Position numbers and translations under genes: made by a program
Assembly: GCF_003860465.1 (NCBI RefSeq)
Contig: NZ_CP034183.1
Coordinates: forward strand, 1,750,001-1,814,000
From: Deinococcus psychrotolerans
GTDB taxonomy: Bacteria > Deinococcota > Deinococci > Deinococcales > Deinococcaceae
DNA length: 64,000 nt
Direction: 5' to 3'
In this document: one piece after another, positions 1 to 10,027 of the stretch
Numbering within the stretch: the first letter of the stretch is position 1
Layout: each line of letters starts with the position of its first letter
Notes under the pieces: model-generated
Databases searched by the model: none
What the model was told of the DNA's origin: nothing
Seen by the model: the letters and a program-made list of their open reading frames with translations, nothing else

Positions 1-403
1 TGTGGATGAGGATACACGCCGCCGGGTGCGCTCAAGCGACCTCAACGCTTACCTCCATGACGTGATCGGCCCGTTTACCGCCAAGGATTTCCGCACCTGG
101 GGCGGCACGCTGCTGGCCGCCGAATTTCTGGCCGAAGCAGGCACCCCGGAAAGCGAAAGGGCTGCTCAGAAAACGCTAGTCGAATGCGTCAAATACGTGG
201 CCGCCGACCTCGGCAACACGCCCGCCGTGACGCGCGGCAGTTACATTTGCCCGGTCATCTTTGACCGCTACCTCGCCGGAAAAGTGCTGGACGACTACGA
301 GCCGCGCACCCTCAAGACGCCTGCGTTCGAGGGACTGACCCGCAGCGAAGCGGCCCTCAAGCGCCTGCTGGAAAGCGAGAAGACACTCAAGAAGGGCAAA
401 TGA
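1..403 (+). CDS. DNA topoisomerase IB, C-terminal part (5' end outside window)
   Basis: Type IB (poxvirus-like) topoisomerases relax supercoils through a 3'-phosphotyrosyl link. The visible 133 residues match the end of the catalytic domain: a FTAKDFRTW segment, then LGNTPAV and the SYICP stretch, whose Tyr (codon 242-244) is the expected active-site nucleophile. Family members are about 350 residues long, so roughly the first 60 percent, including the N-terminal domain, lies before base 1. The internal GTG at base 2 is not a plausible start. The gene ends 39 nt before the next gene on the same strand. Identification rests on the motif context of the tyrosine; I am fairly sure of the family. 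Confidence 0.85.
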   Translation, partial: VDEDTRRRVRSSDLNAYLHDVIGPFTAKDFRTWGGTLLAAEFLAEAGTPESERAAQKTLVECVKYVAADLGNTPAVTRGSYICPVIFDRYLAGKVLDDYEPRTLKTPAFEGLTRSEAALKRLLESEKTLKKGK

Positions 404-429
404 AGCCGTCTGCCGCTCACCTGCCGCTC

Positions 430-435
430 TAGAAT
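430..435 (+). promoter_or_regulatory. Leaderless -10 box (TAGAAT) of the aminotransferase gene
   Basis: TAGAAT lies 7 nt before the ATG at 443, the spacing expected if transcription starts at the A of the start codon. The alternative ATG at 434 falls inside this box, which argues against it. Confidence 0.5.
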
Positions 436-442
436 GGCGGGT

Positions 443-1876
443 ATGACTTCCACCCACGACTTTATCCGCGCCGACGATGTGCTGAGCGGCAAGCTCTCGG
501 ACGCACAAACGGTCTACTTAGAGAAAAAATACGGTCACGGCAAGCTGATTCGGCTGCTGGAAGTGGTCGGCACTGGCGGCCCCTTCAAAGTCAAGTCGCC
601 CTGGGAACTGGAAGACCGCGCCGGGCAGACGGTCATCAACGCTTCGGGCTACGCCGCCTTGCCATTTGGCGACAACCCGCCGGAACTCAACTTGTTTTTG
701 CGCCAGGTTCTGGAGCAAACCGATCAAGTCATGTTCGGCCAGCAGTCGATCACCACCTGGCGGGCGGCGCTGGAAACCAACTTGGTGCGGCTGCTGGCCC
801 GTGAAAGCGGCGATCACCACGACTCCCGCGTGTTTTTTTCCAACAGCGGCACCGAAGCGGTCGAAGCGGCCATCAAATTTGCCCAAGCGGCCCGCCCCAA
901 GGCCAAGTACCTGATTAACTTTACCCGCGCTTATCACGGCAAAACGCTGGGAGCGCTAGCGGTCACGCCCAATCCCAATTTGCAGGGGCCGTTCAAAAAT
1001 ATCCTCAATCCGGCAGTCATCACCTTGCCCTACGGCGACGCCGAGGCCGTCGAGCGGGCGATCAAACGGGTGGGCGATCAGGTGATTGCGGTGCTGCTGG
1101 AACCGATTCTGGGCGAGGCGGGCGTCCGGATTCCGCCGCCGGGGTTTCTCAAGCGGGTGGGCGAAGTTTGCCGCACCAAAGGCGTGATCGTGATCGCCGA
1201 CGAAATCCAAACCGGACTGGGCCGCAGCGGGCACTGGTTTGAAAGCGTGGCGCAGGGATTGATCCCCGACATCCTGACGCTGGCCAAGCCGCTGGGCGGC
1301 GGGATGCTGCCGGTGGGCGCGACCATCGTGCGCCACGAGATCTACAAGCCGCTGCTGGGCAGTGTGGAAACCATCAAGCGCCACTCCAACACCTTCGGCG
1401 GCAACTCGCTGGCGATGGCGGTGGGCCTCAAGAGCTTGGAGATTTTGCTCGACAACGATTATCCGGCCCGCTCACGGCGGCTGGGCGAACGCGGCCTGAC
1501 CCGCCTCAAAGCTGTGCAGCGCCAGCATCCGGCCCTGATCGAAGAAGTGCGCGGCGCGGGAATGCTGTTTGCCATGAACTTCCACCCTGTCGCCAAGTTG
1601 CCTTTCAAACTGCAAGGCGAGCTGATTGCCGAAGTGACTGGCATGCTGGCGCTGGTGGCGTTTTACCGCTCCGGCGTGCTGCTCAATTTCTCGCTGAACG
1701 CTGCCCGTACCATGCGCCTGACCCCGGCCATGAACATGCCCGAGGAACTGTTTGACCGGATGTTCGACGATGTGGAAGCCGCCGCCGCCGAGCACCCCAG
1801 CAGCTTCGCCCTGGTACAGAAGTACGGCACGCCGGAGCTGCTCAGCCTCGTCAAAGCGGCCTTCTTGGAAGACTGA
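443..1876 (+). CDS. PLP-dependent class III aminotransferase
   Basis: Fold-type I, class III aminotransferase (ornithine/GABA/acetylornithine transaminase superfamily). The SNSGTEAVE phosphate-binding segment, the ADEIQTG motif with the PLP-pyridine Asp, and LAKPLGGG with the Schiff-base Lys (about residue 282) are all intact. At 477 residues it is longer than the ArgD type (about 400) because of N- and C-terminal extensions. The acceptor and donor cannot be told from sequence; ornithine, 4-aminobutyrate or an amino-acid racemase-like activity are all possible. The start at 443 is preferred over 434 because a TAGAAT -10 box ends 7 nt before it. It stands alone between topoisomerase IB and citrate synthase. 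Confidence 0.88.
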   Translation: MTSTHDFIRADDVLSGKLSDAQTVYLEKKYGHGKLIRLLEVVGTGGPFKVKSPWELEDRAGQTVINASGYAALPFGDNPPELNLFLRQVLEQTDQVMFGQQSITTWRAALETNLVRLLARESGDHHDSRVFFSNSGTEAVEAAIKFAQAARPKAKYLINFTRAYHGKTLGALAVTPNPNLQGPFKNILNPAVITLPYGDAEAVERAIKRVGDQVIAVLLEPILGEAGVRIPPPGFLKRVGEVCRTKGVIVIADEIQTGLGRSGHWFESVAQGLIPDILTLAKPLGGGMLPVGATIVRHEIYKPLLGSVETIKRHSNTFGGNSLAMAVGLKSLEILLDNDYPARSRRLGERGLTRLKAVQRQHPALIEEVRGAGMLFAMNFHPVAKLPFKLQGELIAEVTGMLALVAFYRSGVLLNFSLNAARTMRLTPAMNMPEELFDRMFDDVEAAAAEHPSSFALVQKYGTPELLSLVKAAFLED

Positions 1877-1957
1877 GGCGGTGAGTAAATACACCTGCCC
1901 CGGCACGTTCCTGCCTTCGTAACAAAAAGCAAAGACGGGGCGCGGTGAGGAGAGTGG

Positions 1958-1963
1958 TAGACT
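1958..1963 (+). promoter_or_regulatory. -10 box (TAGACT) of gltA
   Basis: TAGACT ends 9 nt before the gltA ATG, implying a transcript with only about 2-3 nt of leader. A GAGGAGAG string further up (1947-1954) is too far away to act as a ribosome binding site. Confidence 0.45.
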
Positions 1964-1972
1964 GACTCCAAC

Positions 1973-3106
1973 ATGACTGAAATCGCCAAAGGTTTAGAGG
2001 GCGTGCTGTTTACTGAAAGTAAACTCACCTTCATTGACGGAGCGCAAGGCATTCTCACCCACCTCGGCATTCCCATTCAGGAGTGGGCCGAGAACAGCAC
2101 GTTCGAAGAGCTCAGTTTTGCGCTGCTGCACGCCAAGTTGCCGAGCGCCGCCGAACTGGCCAAGTTTGACGCCGAGCTGCGGGCCAACCGCGAAATTCCC
2201 GCCGAGCTGATCAAAGAAATTTCGAGCTTCCCGCCGGCGGCCAACCCGATGCAGATGCTGCGCACCGCCATCAGTGCGCTGGGCCTGTATGACGCGCAGT
2301 CCGAAGACACCAGTGAAGCGGCCCGCTACGCTATCAGCGTCCGGCTCATCGCTCAGTTTTCCACCGTCAGCGCCGCGATTGCCCGCGTGCATAACCGCCA
2401 AGACATCGTGGCCCCCCGCGCCGATCTCACCCACGCTGCCAACTTCCTTTACATGCTCAGCGGCAAAGAGCCAAGCGCCGAGCAGGCCAAGCTCTTTGAT
2501 ATCGCACTGGTGCTGCACGCCGATCACGGCATGAACGCCAGCACTTTCACGGCCATTGCGACTTCCAGCACGCTGAGCGATATGTATTCCTGTGTGGTGT
2601 CAGCCATCGGCGCACTCAAGGGGCCGCTGCACGGCGGAGCCAACGAAGCCGTGATGGACATGCTCGACGAGGTCGGCACGCCCGACAAAGCCGCCGACTA
2701 CATCACCAAAAAGCTGGACAACAAAGAAAAGATCATGGGCGTGGGCCACCGCGTCTACAAAAACTTCGATCCGCGTTCGCGCGTGCTGCGCGACTACGCC
2801 GAACACGTCGCCAACAAAGAAGGCAAGAGCAATTATTACCAGATCTTGGAGACCATCGAGAAAATCGTGGTCGACCGAATGGGTTCGCGTGGTATTTATC
2901 CGAATGTGGACTTTTACAGCGGCACGGTCTATTCCGACTTGGGCATCAGCAAAGAGTTTTTCACCACCATTTTTGCGCTGGCCCGTGTCAGCGGCTGGTG
3001 CGCCTCGGTGATCGAATACACCCGCGACAACCGTTTGCTGCGCCCTGACGCCGTCTACACCGGAGCCACCGATCAGCATTATGTGGAGTTGAAAGACCGC
3101 CAGTAA
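1973..3106 (+). CDS. gltA: Citrate synthase
   Basis: Condenses acetyl-CoA with oxaloacetate in the first step of the TCA cycle. The 377-residue length is that of the short, dimeric citrate synthases found in Gram-positives, Thermus and archaea. Family signatures are present: HADHGMNASTF with a catalytic His, GPLHGGANE with the second His, and GHRVYKNFDPR with the oxaloacetate-binding His and Arg. A methylcitrate synthase role cannot be excluded, but no prp genes are nearby. The gene is followed by a perfect 19-bp hairpin shared with the convergent adk. Confidence 0.94.
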   Translation: MTEIAKGLEGVLFTESKLTFIDGAQGILTHLGIPIQEWAENSTFEELSFALLHAKLPSAAELAKFDAELRANREIPAELIKEISSFPPAANPMQMLRTAISALGLYDAQSEDTSEAARYAISVRLIAQFSTVSAAIARVHNRQDIVAPRADLTHAANFLYMLSGKEPSAEQAKLFDIALVLHADHGMNASTFTAIATSSTLSDMYSCVVSAIGALKGPLHGGANEAVMDMLDEVGTPDKAADYITKKLDNKEKIMGVGHRVYKNFDPRSRVLRDYAEHVANKEGKSNYYQILETIEKIVVDRMGSRGIYPNVDFYSGTVYSDLGISKEFFTTIFALARVSGWCASVIEYTRDNRLLRPDAVYTGATDQHYVELKDRQ

Positions 3107-3129
3107 GCTCAGATTTTGAGCAACTAAGC

Positions 3130-3180
3130 AGGCAAGCCAGCGGGCCACTTCCTTAAAGGGGGTGGCCCGCTGGCTTGCCT
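3130..3180. terminator. Bidirectional terminator between gltA and adk
   Basis: Perfect 19-bp inverted repeat: 3130-3148 pairs with 3162-3180 (arms begin AGGCAAGCC and end GGCTTGCCT), with a 13-nt loop. A T-rich stretch (GGTTTCTTTAG) follows on the + strand. It lies between two convergent stop codons, so it probably serves both genes. Confidence 0.85.
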
Positions 3181-3191
3181 ACTCGGTTTCT

Positions 3192-3809
3192 TTAGCCGAT
3201 CGCGTTTTGCAAGCGCTGGTAAACCTCGTCCATGCTGCCGACGCCGTTGATGGTCTTGAGCTGGCCTCTTGCGGAGTAATAATCGATCAGCGGTTGGGTC
3301 TGCGTGCGGTAGACATTTTGGCGTTCGCGGGCCACCACCTCCTCATCGTCGTTACGCTCTGAGGTCTTACCGCGCTCCAAGATACGGGCAATCAGCAGTT
3401 CTTCGGGAACTTCAAGCAGCGGCACTGCGCTGATCGGTGCGCCGAGTTCATCCAGCAGACCGTCCAGTGCCTCGGCCTGAGCAGTGGTGCGCGGGAAGCC
3501 GTCGAAAATCACCCGTACACTGTCCATACTGGCGAGGCGGTCACGAATCAGGGCAATCAACAAATGATCCGGCACCAATTGACCGGCTTTCATAATTGGC
3601 GCGGCTTGCAGGCCCAATTCGGTGCCGCGCTCCACATGGTCGCGCAGAATATCGCCGGTACTGATTTTGATGAGCTGCTTATCAAAGGCCAGACGCTCAG
3701 CCTGAGTGCCTTTTCCTGCGCCGGGCGGGCCAAGGAAAATCACCACTTGGTGCTGATCTTGCGATGGTTTGCCGGAAATGTCAATCTGAACCGTTTTATT
3801 TTGGGTCAT
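3192..3809 (-). CDS. adk: Adenylate kinase
   Basis: Interconverts ATP + AMP and 2 ADP. The GPPGAGKGTQ P-loop is near residue 27, followed by STGDILR and the DGFPRT AMP-binding motif. The lid is the short form without the four-Cys zinc insertion, giving 205 residues. The ATG at 3809 is chosen because GAAAGGA precedes it closely and the longer upstream frame is not conserved-looking. It is the last gene of the ribosomal block, 135 nt after secY, and a hairpin (3886-3911) lies in that gap, so it may be expressed at a different level from secY. Confidence 0.95.
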   Translation of the reverse strand: MTQNKTVQIDISGKPSQDQHQVVIFLGPPGAGKGTQAERLAFDKQLIKISTGDILRDHVERGTELGLQAAPIMKAGQLVPDHLLIALIRDRLASMDSVRVIFDGFPRTTAQAEALDGLLDELGAPISAVPLLEVPEELLIARILERGKTSERNDDEEVVARERQNVYRTQTQPLIDYYSARGQLKTINGVGSMDEVYQRLQNAIG

Positions 3810-3885
3810 TCTTGTCCTTTCTTCCGCTTCGGGACGGTGCCTGCTTCGCTGCATTTTTCAAGGCGGCCTAATTTCTCCAACAGAA

Positions 3886-3911
3886 TAAGGCGCACGATGA
3901 GGTGCGCCTTA
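3886..3911 (-). terminator. Attenuator-like hairpin between secY and adk
   Basis: Perfect 10-bp stem (3886-3895 with 3902-3911; TAAGGCGCAC arm) with a 6-nt loop. On the minus strand it is followed by TTCTGTT, which is only weakly T-rich, so a partial terminator or mRNA 3'-end stabiliser is more likely than full termination. Confidence 0.55.
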
Positions 3912-3944
3912 AAAAGGTCTAACTTGGAAAAGGAGAACTGCCGC

Positions 3945-5260
<1,316 letters not shown>

Positions 5261-5261
<1 letters not shown>

Positions 5262-5731
5262 TAGCGGGTCTTCTGCTCGGCAGCGTCAGGGGCTTTGGGG
5301 GCAGGCAAAACGACTGTGCCGCCCGCCGCCTCAATGGCCTTGACGGCGCTCTCGCTGGCGGCGTCCACGTGCAGGGTCAGCGCCCGGCTGACCGTGCCGC
5401 GTGCCAGCAGCTTGACCGGGTTGCCTTTCCGGCGAACCAGTCCGGCAGCTTCCAAGCCAGCACGGTCAAAGCTGTCACCTTCCAAGCGGTCGAGCTGGGC
5501 AAGGTTGACGACTTCGTACGTGGTACCGACGTTGTTAAAGCCGCGCTTGGGCAGGCGGCTGATCAGGGTCGAGCGACCACCTTCGAAGAACTGGCCTTTG
5601 CCCGCGCCGGAGCGCGATTTCTGGCCTTTGTGACCGCGTCCGGCGGTCTTATCGGTGCCGCCGGGGCCGCGTCCAACCCGTTTACGGGTTTTGCGCGAAC
5701 CGGGCGTGGGGAACAGGTCACTCAGTTTCAT
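5261..5731 (-). CDS. rplO: 50S ribosomal protein L15
   Basis: Late-assembly large-subunit protein. The N-terminus has the typical basic Gly-rich extension ([19 protein letters not shown]) and then RLPKRGFNN. 156 residues, with an acidic/Ala tail somewhat longer than E. coli L15 (144). Overlaps rpmD by 4 nt (ATGA) and secY by 1 nt. Confidence 0.97.
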
Positions 5732-5913
5732 GATTCCACTTCCAGCAGATGCTGCACGGTTCTGACCATGCCGCGAATGGCGGGCGCGTTGGAGACTTCA
5801 CGGCTGTCGCCAATTTTGCGCAGGCCCAGCGCACGGACGGTGTCCACTTGCGACTGAGGACGCCCGATTACGCTGCGCCTGAGGGTAATTTTGATGGTGG
5901 TAGAATCGCTCAC
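5728..5913 (-). CDS. rpmD: 50S ribosomal protein L30
   Basis: 61 residues, the usual size for L30. [13 protein letters not shown] at the N-terminus followed by [14 protein letters not shown] is diagnostic. The start is GTG, overlapping the rpsE stop as GTGA. Not all bacteria keep rpmD; here it is in its standard place between rpsE and rplO. Confidence 0.95.
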   Translation of the reverse strand: MSDSTTIKITLRRSVIGRPQSQVDTVRALGLRKIGDSREVSNAPAIRGMVRTVQHLLEVES

Positions 5914-6506
5914 AAGCTCCCTCCAGCCTCCGCCTCGCCAGCCTGCGTCGTGGCGGACTGAGCAGCGGGACTCTGTTCTTTGGGACTCTGTTCGGTGCTG
6001 CGGCTCGTATCGACGCCGCGCAGGGCACGCACTTGCTTGGCCGTCCGCAGGTTCTTGAAGCCGTCGAACACGGCGTAGGCCACGTTGATTTGGTTGCGGC
6101 TGCCGATTTCTTTGCTCAGCAGGTTGGTGATGCCGGCCAACTCAGCAATGCTACGCGGCACGGTGCCCGCGATCACGCCAGTACCCGCGCTGGCGGGCTT
6201 GAGCAGCACACGGCTGCTGGTCGACACGCCCACGATCTCGTGGGGAATGGTGCCGTTTTCGACCGGCACGGTGATCATGTTCTTGCGGGCCACCGATTTG
6301 GCTTTCTCAATAGCAACCGGCACTTCTTTGGCTTTGCCAATGCCCATGCCGACGCGGCCATTTCGGTCACCCAAGATGACGAGCGCAGCGAAACGGAAGC
6401 GCCGTCCACCTTGATAGGTCTTGGCGGTGCGGTTGACGTTGATCAGCTTTTCTTCGAACTCGCTGTTCTCGCTGTTGTTGCGGTCGTTTCGTCGGTTAAA
6501 AGTCAA
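5910..6506 (-). CDS. rpsE: 30S ribosomal protein S5
   Basis: Small-subunit protein needed for decoding accuracy. [19 protein letters not shown] and [13 protein letters not shown] are typical, and a Gln/Ala/Ser-rich tail of about 35 residues follows the conserved core. Start choice: an ATG at 6527 lies deep inside rplR, whereas the TTG at 6506 has GGGAGG six bases upstream and overlaps the rplR stop, giving the usual N-terminus TFNRRNDR. I therefore take TTG (198 residues). Confidence 0.93.
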   Translation of the reverse strand: MTFNRRNDRNNSENSEFEEKLINVNRTAKTYQGGRRFRFAALVILGDRNGRVGMGIGKAKEVPVAIEKAKSVARKNMITVPVENGTIPHEIVGVSTSSRVLLKPASAGTGVIAGTVPRSIAELAGITNLLSKEIGSRNQINVAYAVFDGFKNLRTAKQVRALRGVDTSRSTEQSPKEQSPAAQSATTQAGEAEAGGSL

Positions 6507-6843
6507 GGCCACCCTCCCGCGCCGCATCTGCGAGCGCCTTCACGCGTCCGTGGTAGCGGTACTGACCACGGTCAAACACAACCGCCTTGACGCCCTTTTC
6601 GGTGGCGGCGGCGGCCAGTGCCTTGCCGACAGCGGCGGCAGACTCGGTTTTGTTGCCTTCCTTGACTGCCTTGCCTCCGGCCTGCGCGATGGTGGTGCCG
6701 GTGACGTCGTCAATCAGTTGGGCGTAGATGTACTTGCTCGAGCGGTAAACGCTCAAGCGGGGGCGCTCCGGCGCGGCGGCGGCGCGAACTTTACTGCGGT
6801 TACGCAGCTTGCGGCGCGTATTGGTCTGGTTGGCAGTACTCAT
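6496..6843 (-). CDS. rplR: 50S ribosomal protein L18
   Basis: 5S rRNA-binding protein of the central protuberance. 115 residues: basic N-terminus [11 protein letters not shown], then [20 protein letters not shown] and the C-terminal [24 protein letters not shown] typical of L18. Overlaps rplF by 4 nt (ATGA) and the rpsE start by 11 nt. Confidence 0.97.
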   Translation of the reverse strand: MSTANQTNTRRKLRNRSKVRAAAAPERPRLSVYRSSKYIYAQLIDDVTGTTIAQAGGKAVKEGNKTESAAAVGKALAAAATEKGVKAVVFDRGQYRYHGRVKALADAAREGGLDF

Positions 6844-7397
6844 TTCTTACCCTTCCCGCCCGTCGCACCGGCTTTACCGGCCTTGAGGGCAATTTTTTGA
6901 CCGAGGAAGCGCACACCCTTGCCGTGATAGGCGTCGGGCTTGCGGGCTTTGCGAACGTTGGCGGCGACTTGACCGACGAGCTGCTTGTCGATGCCCGACA
7001 CGTCGATTTTGGTGGGTTCCGGCACTGTGAAGGTGACGCCCACTGGCGGCTCGATGATGACGGGGTGGCTGTAGCCCACCGACATTTCGAGGTTCTTGCC
7101 GGTCAGCTTGGCACGGTAGCCGACGCCGCGCAGCTCTAAGTTAATGGTGAAGCCGTCCGAGACACCCTTGACGGCGTTCGCGACCAAGGTGCGGGTCAGG
7201 CCGTGCAAGGAGCGGTGGTCTTGGCGGTCATCGGGGCGGGTAACCACGATCTGGTCGCCTTCCTGCTTGACGGTCAAGGCGGTGTTAAAGGGAACGGTCA
7301 GTTCGCCTTTGGGGCCTTTGGTCTTGAATACGCCGTCAACGATGCTGGCGGTTACGCCACTCGGCACAGCAATGGGTTGTTTACCGATTCGGGACAT
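6840..7397 (-). CDS. rplF: 50S ribosomal protein L6
   Basis: Large-subunit protein near the GTPase-associated region. 185 residues with MSRIGKQPI at the start, GPKGELTV, and the C-terminal [11 protein letters not shown] motif; the tail is Lys/Gly-rich. Nine bases separate it from the rpsH stop. Confidence 0.97.
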   Translation of the reverse strand: MSRIGKQPIAVPSGVTASIVDGVFKTKGPKGELTVPFNTALTVKQEGDQIVVTRPDDRQDHRSLHGLTRTLVANAVKGVSDGFTINLELRGVGYRAKLTGKNLEMSVGYSHPVIIEPPVGVTFTVPEPTKIDVSGIDKQLVGQVAANVRKARKPDAYHGKGVRFLGQKIALKAGKAGATGGKGKK

Positions 7398-7406
7398 AGC
7401 GCCTCC

Positions 7407-7808
7407 TTACCAGAGGACGCAGACGACTTCGCCGCCCACGCCCTCTTTGCGTGCGTCACGGTCAGCCAGCAAACCTTTGCTGGTCGACACGATAGCCACG
7501 CCCAGACCGCGCTGGATGCGGGGCAGGTTGTCGTGGCTGACATAAGCGCGGCGGCCCGGACGGCTGATGCGCTCGATGTGCTTGATGACTTGCTCTCTTT
7601 TGTTGCCGTAGCGCAGCGTCAGGCGCAGCACGTCAAATTTCATGCCCTCGTCGCGCACGCGCTCGGCGGACGCCACGAAGCCTTCTTTGACCAGCAGTTG
7701 AGCGAGTTGCTCTTTGAATTTAGAAGCCGGAACATCCACGGTTTCTTTGTAGGTGCGCGTCGCGTTGCGAATGCGCGTGAGCATATCGGCGATGGGATCA
7801 CTCAGCAT
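7407..7808 (-). CDS. rpsH: 30S ribosomal protein S8
   Basis: 16S rRNA-binding assembly protein that in E. coli also represses the spc operon. 133 residues with SDPIADMLTRIRNA and the C-terminal VSTSKGLLADRDARKEGVGG. The ATG at 7808 is preferred over in-frame upstream codons because GGAGG precedes it by five bases and the next residues match the S8 N-terminus. A 186-nt gap with four possible hairpins lies upstream. Confidence 0.97.
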   Translation of the reverse strand: MLSDPIADMLTRIRNATRTYKETVDVPASKFKEQLAQLLVKEGFVASAERVRDEGMKFDVLRLTLRYGNKREQVIKHIERISRPGRRAYVSHDNLPRIQRGLGVAIVSTSKGLLADRDARKEGVGGEVVCVLW

Positions 7809-7819
7809 TATTCCTCCGA

Positions 7820-7975
7820 GAACAAAAGTAAATTGTTCCCCGGACTTCGGCAAAGAGCCAGTGTTGGCTCCCTGCAAGATTTGACCCACTGAGAACCGCC
7901 TAAAAAAAGATTTGGCGGCATTCTCTTCTTGGGAATCGACGCTTACTCAGACGATCACCGCAAAAAAGTTGCGGT
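7820..7975 (-). promoter_or_regulatory. Hairpin-rich leader between rpsN and rpsH
   Basis: Four inverted repeats within 186 nt: 7820-7825/7833-7838 (GAACAA), just upstream of the rpsH ribosome binding site; 7855-7860/7865-7870 (GAGCCA, 4-nt loop); 7896-7900/7914-7918 (CCGCC), extended by GAGAA/TTCTC at 7891-7895/7921-7925; and 7957-7963/7969-7975 (ACCGCAA, 5-nt loop). A regulatory or processing role is inferred from position. Confidence 0.5.
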
Positions 7976-7994
7976 TCGTATCCAAGAAAGGTGT

Positions 7995-8264
7995 TTACCA
8001 GCTCGCTTTGCGGACACCGGGGAGTTCCCCACGGCTGGCCATTTCGCGCAGCACGATGCGGCTGACGCCAAAAAAGCGGATGAAACCACGGGGACGACCC
8101 GTGAACTCGCAACGGTTGTGCAGCCGGGTGGGGCTGGCGTCGCGGGGGAGTTGCGAAAGGCCGTAGTAGTCGCCCGCTTCTTTCATGGCGTGACGCTGTT
8201 CAGCGTACTTGGCCACGACTTTCTCGCGCTGCTTCTGCTTGACGATTTTACTCGTTTTCGCCAT
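7995..8264 (-). CDS. rpsN: 30S ribosomal protein S14, zinc-free type
   Basis: 89 residues with [22 protein letters not shown] and [17 protein letters not shown], diagnostic of S14. It has a single Cys and no CxxC pairs, so it is the zinc-independent (C-) form, longer than the 61-residue zinc type common in spc operons. ATG at 8264 with AAGGAAG upstream. Unlike its neighbours it is separated on both sides by 110-186 nt of structured sequence and a TATAAT box lies before it, so it may be a separately controlled unit. Confidence 0.95.
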   Translation of the reverse strand: MAKTSKIVKQKQREKVVAKYAEQRHAMKEAGDYYGLSQLPRDASPTRLHNRCEFTGRPRGFIRFFGVSRIVLREMASRGELPGVRKASW

Positions 8265-8325
8265 GCTTCCTTCTCCTTGGCTTGCTTGGTCACCGCATTT
8301 TGAATACGGTAGCTTCAACAAGCAT

Positions 8326-8354
8326 GCGCGTGAAACGCTTTTGACGTCACGCGC
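8326..8354 (-). repeat. Inverted repeat in the rplE-rpsN gap
   Basis: GCGCGTGA (8326-8333) pairs perfectly with TCACGCGC (8347-8354) around a 13-nt loop. It has no T-run on either side, so a terminator is unlikely; it could be an mRNA structure or protein-binding palindrome in the rpsN leader. Confidence 0.5.
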
Positions 8355-8362
8355 AACTCGAA

Positions 8363-8368
8363 ATTATA
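8363..8368 (-). promoter_or_regulatory. Candidate internal -10 (TATAAT) upstream of rpsN
   Basis: A perfect TATAAT on the minus strand just after the rplE stop. No convincing -35 is seen 17 bp upstream (TTCCTT). It would yield a leader of about 90 nt containing the 8326-8354 stem. Confidence 0.4.
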
Positions 8369-8374
8369 ACGCAG

Positions 8375-8914
8375 TTACTTGCGGAAAGGAAGGCCCATGC
8401 CCGCGAGCAGTGCCCGGCCCTCTTCGTCGTTCTTGGCGGTGGTCACGATGGTGATGTCCATGCCGCGCGTCTTGTCGACCATCTCGTAGGTGATCTCAGG
8501 GAAGATCAGCTGCTCTTTGATGCCGAGGTTGTAGTTACCACGTCCATCAAAGGAGTTGGGGTTGACGCCACGGAAATCGCGGATACGCGGCAAGCCGATG
8601 TTGACCAGCTTTTCCAAAAAGACGTACATCCGGTCGCCGCGCAACGTCACTTTGATGCCGACTGGCATGCCCTGACGCAGCTTGAAGTTCGAGATGCTCT
8701 TCTTGGCCTTGGTGATGATCGGCTTTTGCAGAGTGATCAGGCCGAGTTCTTTGGCGGCCTTGTCAATCGCCTTGCTGTCTTCCTTGGCGGAACCCAGACC
8801 CTCGTTGACCACGATCTTTTCGATGCGTGGCGCGGCCATCACCGAGCTGTAACCAAACTGCTGAACGAGCGCGGGGCGCACTTCGTCATTGTATTTTTGC
8901 TTGAGCTGCTGCAT
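8375..8914 (-). CDS. rplE: 50S ribosomal protein L5
   Basis: 5S rRNA-binding protein. 179 residues with [30 protein letters not shown] and the C-terminal [21 protein letters not shown] typical of L5. ATG with AAGGAAG upstream. The stop is followed by the unusual 110-nt gap before rpsN. Confidence 0.97.
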   Translation of the reverse strand: MQQLKQKYNDEVRPALVQQFGYSSVMAAPRIEKIVVNEGLGSAKEDSKAIDKAAKELGLITLQKPIITKAKKSISNFKLRQGMPVGIKVTLRGDRMYVFLEKLVNIGLPRIRDFRGVNPNSFDGRGNYNLGIKEQLIFPEITYEMVDKTRGMDITIVTTAKNDEEGRALLAGMGLPFRK

Positions 8915-8975
8915 ATGTCTTCCTTCTTTGGGCGGGAATAACGCCCAGGACGCGCCTTAAGACGCGCCCCAAAAC

Positions 8976-9338
8976 TTAATCGATGGTTTTGCCGCTCTGA
9001 GCGCCCACGCGGACTTTCTTGCCGTCCACGATGGTTTTGCGGATGCGGGTGGCCTTGCCGGTTTCAGGATCGACAAGCTGCACTTTGGAAGCGTGCATCG
9101 CGCCTTCGCGCTCTTCGATGCCGCCCGAGGTGCTGCCGGGGTTGGGCTTGACGTGCTTCTTGACGAGGTTGACGCCTTCCACCACGACTTTTTGATCTTC
9201 AGGGCTGGCAAACAGTACGGTGCCAGTCTGGCCCTTGTGCTTGCCACGGTTGACAATCACGTTGTCACCCTTCTTGACGTGGAGCTTGTTGCTGTGGTGC
9301 TTGCCCGGTTTGGGGGCGCTGATTTTTCCTTGAGGCAT
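8976..9338 (-). CDS. rplX: 50S ribosomal protein L24
   Basis: Assembly-initiator protein of the 50S subunit. KOW motif [20 protein letters not shown] near residue 22, then [12 protein letters not shown] and the C-terminal [16 protein letters not shown]. 120 residues. Start overlaps the rplN stop by one base (TAATG). Confidence 0.96.
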   Translation of the reverse strand: MPQGKISAPKPGKHHSNKLHVKKGDNVIVNRGKHKGQTGTVLFASPEDQKVVVEGVNLVKKHVKPNPGSTSGGIEEREGAMHASKVQLVDPETGKATRIRKTIVDGKKVRVGAQSGKTID

Positions 9339-9742
9339 TACAGCACCTCCGGGGCCAGCGAAATGATCTTCATAAAGCGGCGGTCGCGCAGCTCACGGGC
9401 CACCGGCCCGAAAACGCGGGTGCCGCGAGGCTCGCCCTGATTGTTGATGATCACGGCGGCATTCTTGTCAAAGCGGATGACCGATCCGTCAGCCCGCTTG
9501 ATGGCGAAGCTGGTGCGGACGATCACGGCCTTGACCACGTCGCCGCTCTTGACGGTGCCGCGAGGAGCAGCGTCTTTGACCGAAGCGACGATGATGTCGC
9601 CGACGTGGGCGTAGCGTTTGTTACCGCCGCCGCCGGTGGTCAGGCCTTTACTGCCGACGCCGGAGTTGAGCACCCGGATACACATGATCTCGCGCGCGCC
9701 GCTGTTGTCGGCCACGTCGAGACGGGACTGAGGCATGATCAT
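9338..9742 (-). CDS. rplN: 50S ribosomal protein L14
   Basis: Intersubunit-bridge protein. 134 residues beginning [17 protein letters not shown], which aligns without gaps to the standard L14 start, so the first ATG is used although another ATG lies two codons in. [11 protein letters not shown] and the [14 protein letters not shown] segment are typical. Overlaps rpsQ by 4 nt (ATGA). Confidence 0.97.
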   Translation of the reverse strand: MIMPQSRLDVADNSGAREIMCIRVLNSGVGSKGLTTGGGGNKRYAHVGDIIVASVKDAAPRGTVKSGDVVKAVIVRTSFAIKRADGSVIRFDKNAAVIINNQGEPRGTRVFGPVARELRDRRFMKIISLAPEVL

Positions 9743-10026
9743 GCTTGACCGCCTTCAGTTTCCACCGCAGTGGTCTCGATGCCGCGTGGGCGCTCGAGCA
9801 ACTGGGTGACTTTCCAAGTCTTGGACTTGCTGATCGGACGCACCGCCAAAATCTCGACGCGGTCGCCAGTCTTAAATTCGTTGTTTTCGTCGTGGGCCGC
9901 GTATTTGTGACTGCGGGTCACGATCTTGCCGTACAGCGGGTGGGCGAAGCGGCGCTCGACTTTGACGCTTACCGTCTTGTCAGCCTTGTCGCTCACGATC
10001 ACGCCTTGAAGGGTCTTTCTGGCCAT
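9739..10026 (-). CDS. rpsQ: 30S ribosomal protein S17
   Basis: Primary 16S rRNA-binding protein. [23 protein letters not shown] and the [16 protein letters not shown] segment identify it. A GTG four codons upstream (10038) lies inside rpmC; the ATG at 10026, one base after the rpmC stop, is preferred (95 residues), though neither has a strong ribosome binding site. The C-terminal tail is Glu/Thr-rich. Confidence 0.93.
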   Translation of the reverse strand: MARKTLQGVIVSDKADKTVSVKVERRFAHPLYGKIVTRSHKYAAHDENNEFKTGDRVEILAVRPISKSKTWKVTQLLERPRGIETTAVETEGGQA

Positions 10027-10027
10027 C

